Origin: Dasypus novemcinctus
Taxonomy: Eukaryota > Chordata > Mammalia > Cingulata > Dasypodidae
Length of the DNA stretch: 64,000 bases
NCBI RefSeq assembly: GCF_030445035.2
Contig: NC_080673.1
Coordinates: 191,809,216-191,873,215, forward strand
Direction: 5' to 3'
Shown here: positions 12,400 through 24,300 of the stretch, in pieces
Position numbering within the stretch: position 1 is the stretch's first letter
Layout: every line of letters begins with the position of its first letter
Made by a program: the position numbers and the translations under genes
Notes under the pieces: model-generated
The model's input: the letters and a program-made list of their open reading frames with translations, nothing else
Told to the model about the DNA's origin: nothing
Database searches by the model: none

Positions 12400-15300
12400 T
12401 TTTATTGACTTTGTAATAATATTACATTAAAAATATATATGTGAGGTCCCATTCAACCCCACCCCCCCACCCCCCCTCTCCCCCCCCAACAACACTCGTT
12501 CCCATCATCATGACACATCCATTGGATTTGGTAAGTACATCTTTGGGCACCTCTGCACCTCATATACAATGGTCCACATCATGGCCCATACTCTCCTCCA
12601 TTCCATCCAGTGGGCCCTGTGAGGATCCACGATGTCCGGTGATCACCCCCGAGGCGCCATCCAGGGCAGCTCCACGTCCCAAATACGCCCCCACCTCTCA
12701 TCTCTTCCTGCCCTTCCCCATACCCATCGTCCACCATGTCCACTTTTCCCAATCCAATGCCACCTCTTCTATGTGGACATTGGATTGGTTGTGTCCATTG
12801 CACCTCTATGTCAAGAGGAGGCTCAGATTCCACATGGATGCTGGCTGCCATCCTCCCATTTTCAGTTGTAATCACTCTAGGCTCCATGGTGTGGTGATTG
12901 TCCTTCTTCAACTCCATCTTAGCTGAGTGTGGTAAGTCCAATAAATCAGATTGTAGGTGCTGGAGTCTGTTGAGGCTCAGGACCTGGCTATCACATTATC
13001 AGTCCAGAGATTCAAATCCCCTAACTATATCTTAAACCCCAACGTTAACTGCACCTCCAGCAGATTAGTATGAAAGTCTTATGAAGGGAGATCCCATCTG
13101 AGTCCAGATTCATCACACATAAACACCATTTCCAGAGAGGGGCCATCTGCCCTGGTAGTAAACCCCATCGGCCATGACCATAACTCTCATGGGTCTCTTT
13201 AGCCTTCATAGGAACCAATATCTGGGGGTTGTAGGAGATCTGACTCTTAATCAGTATTTGTCCTTGTGTTCATGGTGGTTAAGGAATATTGTAATCTGGC
13301 CCCCCTCATCTGGTTGGTCTGTGATCCACTCAGTAAATGAATGTTGTTTATGTGATAGAATGTGATGGACCTTAATTAGTTAGCAAACTGCATTATTATG
13401 ATTACATTATGTTTGCATGTGGCAGGGAAGCAGCTTGGCAGTTGGAGATAGCCTGGGCTTTAGAATGAGAAAGACTGGAGGTGGGGTTTTCATCCCAGCT
13501 GTGTGACCTTGAACAAATTATTTGATCTCTGAGCTGCTATTTCCTTTACCTTCCTTGAAGAGTATCTGCATAGCCTTATAGGCATTCAATGTGTGTGAAG
13601 TGCCCAGCACATGGTAGGCACCAATACATGGTAGGTCTTATGAGATTATAGTCACTCTTTTCATTTCACATGTATCATCTCATTTAATCCTGGTGTGGTT
13701 TGAATCTTTTGTGGACCCCAGAAAATTGTGTTCTTAAATTGGTCCATTCCTGTGGGTGTGAAACCTGTTGTGAACCATTGACTAGATTAGATTCAGCTAA
13801 GGACCATTTGATTAGTTACTGCAGTAAGGCATAGCCCAGGGTGGGTCTTTATAAATCCTCCAGTAAGAGGATTAAGAGCCACCCTGGGCTGTGCCTTACT
13901 GAGGTAAGCTAATCAGATGGCCCTTAATGAAGTAATCCAAAGTTCCCACCTGAGTTGGTTCATACCCACAGGAATGAACTGATTTAAAAACATAATTTTC
14001 TGGGTTTCACAAAAGATTCAAACTACCACAGTGATGTAGAGTGGGAAAATTAGAAAGTAAATAGTTTGATATTTGAAAAAGAAGACCCTAGCACTGAAGG
14101 ACTTAACAGTTTGGAAAGATGAAACAGTCTTCTGCTTTCCTTTGGTTCGTAAATATCCTTCTTGGTTTGAAGTTTTGGGTAGTGGTTACAACTGCAGGCT
14201 GCTCTATTATGATGCTAGCAGTTATACTCTGTGAAGTGTTTGGCAAGTCACTTAACTACTCAGAGCCTTTCGTCATCTGTACAATGGGGATTAATAATTA
14301 TACCTCCTTTGTAGGGTTGTTGTGACTTATAAATGTCATAATAGATGCGAATGGCTTAGAAAGATCAGTAGTGAATGCTGGCTTTTTGTTTTTTACTCCA
14401 TGCTTATTTTTGCTGACCTACTCCTGCCCCAGATGTCTATAAGTTTGTTGACCCTTAAGCAATCAGGCCAAATATTGGCAAACTTATTTGGATCATGCAG
14501 TCTTTGACCTTTTGTTCAGATTCCAGAAAAATCTGGAGAAATCTGTGTGTGAGTTGAAAGTAAATAAAGAATCATGCTCAAAAGTCCTTCAAACCCAAGA
14601 TTTGTTCAAAACTGAAAAGTTTTTCACTTGGAAAGATACTAGGAAAACCTCTATCTTCCTATTTCTAAATTGTATTTATAGACTGTCTCCTGAAGGGTCA
14701 GCTATATTAAAATGATGGTGTTCTCTTTTGGTCATTTAAAGATCTGTGCAGTGATTGAAAACCAGTTTTTAGGAACCACCACCACCGTTTCATCATTCAG
14801 AGGAAAGCATTTGTGGTCTTAGCGAAATGCATTCCCCTCCCACCCCCCCCATATCTTGCAGATGATCCTCCTTTGCCCACATCCCGTACCCAAGACTGAT
14901 GTTGTTCTGGAGGATTAAGCCATTATGGTTTCTGGTTGCTTATCTCTTCCTTCATCAAAGTCTCTGCTCTTGTGTTTGAAAGGTGGGAAGAGTGAATCCT
15001 TGGAGCTTCACTGGGGAACTCTGCCTGGATAAATGAGCAGCCATGTGTGGGCTTACTTCAGTCATTGCAGAGTCTGTTGGGTCTTTGTACCACTGTTGGA
15101 ATAATTCCTGCCCCTGATCAAATAGAGGAGTCAGGGGTGGTGAAAAAGTCCTTTTGTGCTTCTAAATAAGTTTTGAGCCCTTGAGCCTTTTTTGCAATTT
15201 GAAGTTGTTGAGACAGTTTAGTGATGGATCCCTTGGCTAGGATATGATTTCCACCCCCTCCTTCCCCCATCCCCCTGTGGACTTTTGCTGACTCCTCAGC

Positions 15301-18300
15301 CTCTTGTACTTTAATCAGCATGTGTGTGGAGGCGGTTGTAGTGGAGTGGAGGGAGAGGTTGGCATTTTTAAGGAAGCTGCTGACCTCTCGCTTTTTGAAG
15401 AGTTGTTTACAGCTTTCAACCATTCTTTTTTGTTATTGTGAAAGTAGCATTTAGTGAGCACCTGTGTTGGGTCCTAAGGGGATGATAGTGAGAAAAGAGA
15501 GCAGTTCCCTTGCCTACAGGGCAGATGGAGACCTACTCTCAAAAAGGGCACCCCTTGCTTCCTTCAACAGATATTCATTGAATAGTAGGAGGAAAGGAAG
15601 TCTAATAGGTTGCTTGCATGCACATGTGAAAATTGCTCAAACGGTGTATTAGAAACGTGCACTTTGTTGCACTCAATTATACCTCAAAAAAGAATAAGTA
15701 GCATTTTTTTTAAAGCAAGCAAATAAAGAGTTTATTGTAAAGTGAGAGAGAAAGTACAAAACTGAGACAGGGTGTGGGCATCCTCGAGGGAGAGACACTG
15801 CTTTGGGCTGGGCTGCGGCCTTGTTTAAGGCTGGCTTCCCTCTGCCTCCCTCCATATAAATGAAGACTTGTGAGTTGCAACATTCTCATTGACTCTGAGT
15901 ATACAAAAAGAATTGGAAACACAGCAGTTTCATTGGTTCTGAATGTCTTCTGGCATGCCCAGGGGTCAGGAGAGAGGGTATGAATGGGTTTCTCATTATC
16001 TATTGTCTTCAGTTATTTGGCTTTGGGTGGTTGACTCCTCCCTCTTTGGAGGGACTTTTACTGCCAGGCGCAGGCTGAGATGGGTGACCAGAAGCAGGAG
16101 TTTTGCCCAGAACTGACTGTTTTGACCTGATTGCCTGCATGCTTTCCTGTGGCACCCTTTTTTCCTGCAGGTCCCTGTTGTAACCTGCCTCAACTTCCCC
16201 CTCAGAGTTTTTACCCTTATTCTTAAGGGGGAGCTGAAGGGCAATGGTCATTTTTCCTGTAGCTGCTTCCCAATGGTTAGGACAGTGGTCCCTGCTTGAT
16301 GGGGTGTAAAACTCTCTGGCTATTCTGTTGAGGCTGAGGGGAGGGGCGCTTGGTTGGAACTGGCTGGCGTCCTTGTATGATTGTTGATTTGCTTTCTAAA
16401 GTGTTCAACCATCTGTTGGATGGCGGTGGGTGTTACCAGTCCTCCTGGCTGGCTCACCACAGATTTGCCGGTAGTTGGTTTCCAGGCTCTTGGCCATGTC
16501 ACAGAAAAGAATTTAAGGATGTGCCATTTTAAGCAAGCAAGTAAAGAGTTTATTGTAAAGCAGAAGAGAGAGAAAGTACACGTCCAAGACAGGGGCGTTG
16601 GCATCCTCAAGGGAGAGACGCACAGTAGGATTTTTTATGGCATCTCCTTCCTAGGTACCAAGTTTGTTGGATCGAGACCTCCATATTCTTGATCATATTT
16701 TGTCACCAGCGTCTCTCTAAAGTAGGTACTATTTTTGCCCTTATTTTCCAGGTGAGAAAACCAAGGCTTAGTGAGATTAGGCCACTTTTCTAAGCCCCCT
16801 GGCTAGGAAGTGCTGTGCAGATTGATTTGAAAGATAAGTTGATTGGTTGACTCAGCAGTTATATTGAGTGCATGGGGAGGAGAGGAACAGTTCGGGTGAG
16901 CCTGTGTTAGATCAAGGCCTGTGCAAAATGCTCTGGGGAAGCAAAGGGAAGAGATGATTCCACCTCTGGGAAGGTTTTGTGGAGGGATATGATTCAACTA
17001 TCTTAGGAAAGGGGGGTAGGAATTGGAAAAGATGTAGGAAAAGGTGAGAAGGCAGTGTTTTATTTTCTATTTAAATAATTTTATTAATCAGGTTCTTAAA
17101 TTGAAAGACTAACCAGTGCACACCTTTAAGGAAGACTCTTTTTATTCTAACCCCTAGTCCCTTGCCACCCCCTCCCCGGCCCAACCACAGTTACGGCTTC
17201 TTGTGTATCCTTCTGGAAGTTTCCTATGCAAATTCTAGTGTCCGCACCCATCCTTACATGTGCATTCACTGTTTTTTTCTTAAACATAACTTTGTGGATC
17301 TAATAGGCTTTTCTTCACTTTTTTAAAAAAATCATACATTATTATATAAAATTAGATTTCTGGAATAATGAGAAGTGAATGAGTTATTGGGAGGCACCTA
17401 CATACTTCCAAATGAAGCAGAGCTGCTGGTTTGCTCTTTAATTTAACATGGTTTTTGAGAGCCCACCCATTGGCTAAGCCCTGTAAATAGACTTGCCTGC
17501 TGTTGTGGGTTTTTTGTTTTTTTTAAATTTATTGAAATATATCACTCATACATAAACATACATGAACAATAAGTATATAATAATAGTTGTGAACTTACAA
17601 AACAAACATATAACACCATACAGGACTCTCATAACTCACCCTATCACCAATAACTTGTTGTTAAACCTTTTTAACTAATAATTAAAGAGCACTGTCAAAA
17701 TATTACTACTAAACAAAGTATTTTTTCCCCAACCAATCCTATTATTATTATCTTTATATCATTTATATGTGAACATATATAAACAATTAAGTGTATAGTA
17801 GAAGTTGTGAACTTACAAAGCAAACATGCACAACATCATACAGGGGTCCCATACATCAACCCTCCACCAACACCTTGCATTATCATGAGACATTTGTTAC
17901 AAATTATGAAAGAGTATTGTCAAAATCTTACTGCTAATCATAGTCCTTATCTTACATTTGGTGTGTTTTTCCCCCAATCTACCCTATTATTATTTTTTAA
18001 ATATATTTTTTATGACAGAAGTTGTAAACTTACAAAACAATCATGCACATGTGCAGAATTTTCAAACAACACTCCTCCATCAGCACACCACAATGTGGTG
18101 TGTCATTTGCTGCAGATAATATCATCTAATTGTTACCATGTCCATAGTGTATATTTGACTCACATTTCCCATACTGTCTCAGTATCAACACAGTACATCT
18201 TTTGCATAGGTGCAAGAATATTTATTATTACTACTAACCACAGTCCATAGGTCACTCCAGCTGTATTTTTCCCATGCTTCTCCACACTGCTGTTATGTTT

Positions 18301-21300
18301 TAATATCAACGAGTGCCATTTTTTGGGTTGGGGATATGTTGACAAGTAAAGTAATTACAAATCTCTGCTTTTGTGGAGTTTACATTTTTTGTGTAATAAT
18401 ACACTTTATTTTTAGAGAATTTTAGATGACAGAAAAGTGTCATTGAAAATGTAGGGGAATTCCCATATATCTCACCTCTCCCCAACCCACATTTCCCCCT
18501 ATTATTAACATCTTACATTAGTTACAACTGATGAACAAATATTGAAGCATTGCTGCTAACTAGGATTTGTAGTTTACATTATGGTTTATATTTTGCACTG
18601 TATAGTTTTACAGGTTTTGATAAATGTCTAATGACATGTATCTGTCATTGAAATATGATATAGAACAATTCTAGTACCCTAAAAACGCTATTTGGTAACA
18701 TATATAATGGCTTATACCCCCATTGCAACCATTCAGAACAATTCCAATGTCCAATGTCCTAAAAATGCCATGTTCCACCCTTCTTCCCTCCCTTGTACCT
18801 CAGAACCTCTGGTGACCACTGTCAAAGCATTTGAGGAGTGAATGAGCCCTTTTCAGTTCATAAGATACTATTGTGTAACATAACATGCTGAATGTTATGA
18901 CTCGGGCATTGGTATCCCATTTAACCAGAGGCTGAAATTGCTGCTGAAACACGCCCAGGTCCCATCCTGGAGGGCTCGAGCCTGGGTTGGAAGGCCTGGC
19001 TTTAAACATCACAGCCCGGGTTCTTGGGAGCTGCCTCGCATTTCTCTCTATTTCTAGCACTGAGTCTAGGGCGTCACAAATAGAAGAGGCTCAGTAACAT
19101 GATGGAGTAAGGAGGTCTTGATTTCTGGGAGCAAGCTGACCCTGAAGGCCCCTTTCCAGACTCTGGACTTCGTAGGCAGCAAAGTAATAGCAGGTGGGCA
19201 CACTGGTGTCAAGGAAGTAACGTCAGGGCAAGTCTGTAATAACTCCGGGCATCTCAAAGTAAGCCAGGCTGTGGTTCCCCATCTCTGAAAAGGAATGGGT
19301 GATGGGCTGCAGGGACCTCCTGGATTGAGAGAGGTGATGTGATGACCAGCTGGGTGGAGTGTGTGGGAAGAATGTCCCCTTCCTGCCCCCTGCACGGGGC
19401 AACTCTATCCCAGGCAGCGCCCCTGACCCATGGAGCTTGCTACCCCAATGGTAACGGCCAGCCCTCCTACCCTGGGTGTACCATCCCTGATTTCCAAGAC
19501 CTTTTCCTGGACACTGGCTCTGAGCTTCAGCCCAGCCCTTAATAAATTGAGTGGGATCTGAGTGACCATCTCCATTCACAGATGGAAAAATGGCCCAGAT
19601 AAAATTCCAAGCCCAGGACATTTTCCACTATTTCTTATTATGCCCTGAGGAAAAAGAATTGTTGCTGACTTGCCCAACATCATGAAAAACAATAATGACC
19701 AAAGTTAATTGAGGGTTTCTATGTGCTCAGTGTGGTACACTGTACCTTCTTGGATGTTTGAGTAGAAAACTGAAGATTCCAAGGTTGGCTGACCTTGTAC
19801 AGGGTCAGTTGGTGTGTTAGTCAGCCAAGGGGGTGCTGATGCAAAATATTGGAAATCGGTTTGATTTTATAAAGGGTATTTATTTGGGGTAGGAGCATTA
19901 CAGATACCAGGCCATAAAGCACAAGTTACTTCCCTCACCAAAGTCTATTTTCACGTGTTGGAACTAGATGACTGCTGATGTCTGTGAGTGTTCAGGCTTC
20001 CTGGGTTCCTGTCTTCCCAGAGCTTGCTTCTCTTTCCTCTGTGTGCTTACTTCCCAGGGCTCCAGGGTAAGACTTCAGCATCAAACTCAACATCAAAAAA
20101 CCTCCAGCATCAAAAAGCTCCAGCTCTGTCCTTTGCCATGTCTTATATCTGTGAATCTCCACACACCAAGGGGCAGGGACTCAATGCCTTACTGACATGG
20201 CCCACTCAAAACCCTAATCATAATTTAATCGTGCCCAGGTACAGACCATTTTACAAACATAATCCAATATCTATTTTTGGAATTCATAACTCTACCAAGC
20301 TGCGACAGGCAGTTAGCCATTGGCAGAAACTGGGCGTGAACCAGGGTCAGTCTCCACGTGCATTGGTGAGGGTTAGTGAGGGTTCAGGAACTTGCCCAGT
20401 ATTTTCTAAGTGGGAAGCAGAGGAGCTAGGATTTGAACCTGTACAGCCTGGCTCTGTATCCCATGCCCCGAAGGACTGCTTGCTTTTGCTGTCCCATTCT
20501 ACTGGACACGTGGCTCAACCTGTCCAAGCCCCGATTTCTTCAGCCATAAAAATAAGATCAATCTCATGGCTTTTATGACAGATGTCAAGTGCCAGGCACA
20601 CAGTAGGTGCACTTGAAGTGCAATGTCCCTTCCCCTTTTCTCTCTGTAAATGTCTCCCTGCTCTTCTGTCACGGTCTCCTCTGCACCCTGCATGGTGCTC
20701 GTTGGGGACTGTGTCCTGGGAAGCCAGTCCGTCCCCAGTCCATTTCTCTCCTTGCCTCCCTTTCCATTTGGCTGGGGGTGGTGGTGGGGAGTGGGAGGAA
20801 GCAGCGAGGGTGTCTTGCCCGGAAGAGGAGGCCAGGCTGCGCTGCTGGTAAAGGTTGCAAGGAACAGAACAGGGCTGAGCAGCAGGTGCCACGCCCCGGC
20901 CTCAGCGGTGCGGTGGGGCCTGAGCAGCTTTCTCCCCCTCTCCTTCCGCAGGGATGATCGGCTATGGCATGGCCAAGGCCGCCGTCCACCAGCTCTGCCA
21001 GAGCCTGGCCGCGAAGAACAGCGGCATGCCAGCCGGGTCCGCCGCCATCGCTGTGCTCCCGTGAGTGCCTGGGGGTCAGGTTGCCCTTTGCCTGTGCCTC
21101 CAGCCGACAGCTCGCACCGCCCGCCCAGAAGCCGCTCTCCACCAGGGGGTGTGGGGTCGGCCTCTTGGGTCCTGAAAGCCACCAAAGGCCCTTAAGATGC
21201 TTCTCCACGTTGGGGCCCATCTGGAATGGTGGATGGGCTGGCCGGCCGGGCCTCCTTGGCTCTTCCTTGTTTTCTTTTCTTCTTTCCTTCCCTCCTTCCC

Positions 21301-24300
21301 CTCTTGCTTTCTTTAAGGGCAGGTCCACTCATTTTATGTTAATCTGTGTTTGTTTCTCCAGTCATGATAGGGGCAACGTGGAGGAGGTCCTGTTTAGTCT
21401 TTGTGTAGGGGGAACCGGTCTGCGGGAGAAGGTGGGAATTACGGGAGATGCTTCTGTTTGTGATCAGGAAGAGTCCTGGGCAGCTGTCCCGGGCAGGGAC
21501 AACTGCTGGGGAGGTAGAATGTTCCTTCTCGCTAGAGGGAGTCCATTGCCAACTGGCTTGTCTCTTGCCTGCTGTCACGAAGGCGATGTTGGGGTGGCTG
21601 GGAGCACAGGCTTGCTGACTTCCCAGTCCCCTCCCGTTTGTGAAGTTCTGTGATTCGTGACCTGGTCCCTAACTACTTTGAGTGATTCTTGAGGAGTGAC
21701 TGTTCTTGGGAGATTTGTACATATCTGAATTTTATACTCTGGCAGAAAATCAAGGTTTTGTGGAAAATAGCCCCAAAATGAAGGAGGAGCTTGGCTTTTC
21801 CCTCATGTAAAAGGATACTATTACATTTTTAAAATTCTTAGAAATAAGTCTGCTGTGTTTTAGGGAGGGAGTGCAGACTGAAAGAACAAAGCAATTTGCT
21901 TTGATAAAAGCTATGCTTAAAACTTTCAGAACAAAACGTGGCACATTTGTTTGTCCCTGTCTGCCTAGTGGGAGAGCCCGGGAGCATCTTGAATGGCACC
22001 CAGATGCGAGCTCAGTTCTGGGCGGCTTCCTGGCCTGGCTCTGTTTGTCCTTGTCCTTCCATATCCGGTGTCTCCCAGGAAACGCTGGCTGTCTTTGACG
22101 CCAGAGGCTCACGGTAGTAATGACACGTGTTTGCATCTTGCTGGGCTTCAGAGGGGCCCTCGGGCCAGAGCAGGAACCGGGCAGCTGTCATGATAAAGGC
22201 GGTGCACAAATGACAAGCTTATCTCTGTGCATTGCAGGGTTACCCTGGATACCCCGATGAACCGGAAGTCAATGCCGGAGGCCGACTTCAGCTCCTGGAC
22301 GCCCTTGGACTTCCTAGTGGAGTGAGTATGACAGTGATAAGAGGGGCTGAGCGGTTTCTGGCCTTGAGTCTCTGCCTTTTAGGGGTTGGAAGACAAGCCC
22401 GTGTTCTCCTGGGCTGTTGACACGGGTCGTCTTTGTGAGGTTCTGGGGCCTCGGAGGCTGTCCCGACATTGGTCTGGATGTCCCGGTAGCTGGATTTGGA
22501 GATGGGTGGTAGAGTAGGGTGGTGAATCGTGCCCACTAGAATGCAGGCTCCCCCTGTGTCAGCTGGCCAACGTGAGCATAGTGTTGAACTGTTCTGGGTC
22601 TCAGTTTCCTTCCCTGTATGATGAGGGCAGTGGTAATTGTTAGGAGGGTTACACATTTTATTAGTCAGCCGAAGGGGTGCTGATGCAAAATACCAGAAAT
22701 CTGTTGGCTTTATAAAGGGTATTTATTTGGGGTAGGAGCTTACAGTTACCAGGCCATAAAGTGTAAGTTACTTCCCTCACCAAAGTCTATTGCCATGTGT
22801 GGAGCAACATGGCTGCTGACACCTACAAGGGTTCAGGCTTCCCGGGTTCCTCTCTTCCTGGGGTTCCATTTTCCTCCAGGCTCAGCTGCTGTGCTCGCTC
22901 CACAAGGCCAGCTGTGGAGACTATCAGGCGAAAGGCTCTGTCTGTCTCCTTGGGGCTTCTGCCACGGCTAAGGAGCCATCTCTGTTCCTCTGTGTTCTCC
23001 TGTGTGTTCACTTCTCAGGCTCCAACTCAAAGCTCCCAACTCTGTCCTTTGCGTGTCTTTTCTCTGTGAGTCCCCACCTACTGGCGTGGCCCAATCAAAG
23101 TCCTAATTGTAATTTGATCAAATTAAAAGGGATTCCTGTGACAGACCAGTTTACAAGCGTAATCCCATAACTAGCTTTGGAATTCATAAGCAATGCCAAG
23201 CCGCTCCCCACGTGGTCCTGCTTGACGAGCACTCGGCACAGTGTGTGACGCATCGCCCGTGCCAGGGAACCTCGGCTCCTAGGAATGGCGCGATCGCTGT
23301 TGTCGAGGGGCAGCTGCGTGGGACGGAAGATGTCAATCTAGGTGCAACATTTGGGGTCATGTGTCTGAATTAGTGCTGAGCCCAGAGCCACAGGGGTGGG
23401 CTGTGATGAGCGTCCTTTGTTCCCCAAATCATATTCACCCATGTGTGGCGTTTGGAGGCTCACCTGCAAAAGAGTCGACTGACACTTGTGCAATTGCCTG
23501 GATCCAGACTCGCCCACCCCCTTAATCCAGCTCGTGGAGCACCTCCACGGGCCAGGTGCTGTGCTCGGCCCCGAGGTTGCAGGGATGGATCTGACGCAGT
23601 CCCTCCCTGCCTTCTCGGGGCCCTGCCAGCCCAGCAGTGCCAGCGTGTAGCTGCTTCTGTGGCTGCTGGCAGCAGACATTTGTAAAGCACCTTGAGATGT
23701 GCTTCTGGCCCAGTGCTACATCTTATTTAAATTAGGTTGGGAGAAATTTGGGATTTTTATTTTCTGTTGGAAACAAACTCTCAGCTAGCCCTTGTTAAAC
23801 TTCGTAACTATTATCATTTTAATTCTTGGAGCAGCTCTACGAGGAGGTGCTGCTGTCATCCTCTTTTAAGGCCTAGGGACTCAGGCCCCTGGGAGGTTCG
23901 ATACCTTACCTGAGGCCACCCAGCAGAGCCAGGATCTGGCCCAGGCCTGGGCTCACCCAGTAGGCTGACGTTCATTTCTTTGCTCTTTGCCAAGCTTCCT
24001 GCTTAATGCTGGAAGAACACCTGGATTTGCAGAAAGATTTAAAGGTGTGCAGGAAACCAGGCTTTGAATTGTGTTTGGATTTGAATTTATTTTTACAGGC
24101 CAATTTTCCCAGCAACACTCAAGAGAGACAGTGACCTAGGCTCTAGAGTCTAGGTGGGGCACCTGGGGCCACACGTCTGAGTCCCCCAGAGGGCGGCTGT
24201 GACCGCATTCTTTGATCCAGAAATCACATTCACCCACATGCACTATTTGAAAACTCACCTGAGAAATGAACTGAAGATGACTCTGAAATGTCTGTGAGCT

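Larger units (their letters stand above)
12186..20951 (+). other. QDPR: QDPR intron 4, repeat-rich
   Basis: This is the largest intron (8,766 bp), ending CTTCCGCAG. From left to right it holds an L1 3' fragment (12367-13232), a MIR, the palindrome (13692-14031), a MIR, ERV-LTR-like pieces (15700-16640), two L1 3' fragments (17514-18790) and an LTR (19813-20307). All three L1 pieces lie antisense to QDPR. The stretches 14350-15690, 16650-17490, 18800-19810 and 20310-20940 show nothing I can name. Confidence 0.8.

Noticed and set aside
20499-21328. Overlapping frames of about 180-228 codons on both strands around QDPR exon 5
   Set aside because: The local GC-rich sequence keeps several frames open. 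Only the exon 5 part in the + frame has conserved protein sequence.
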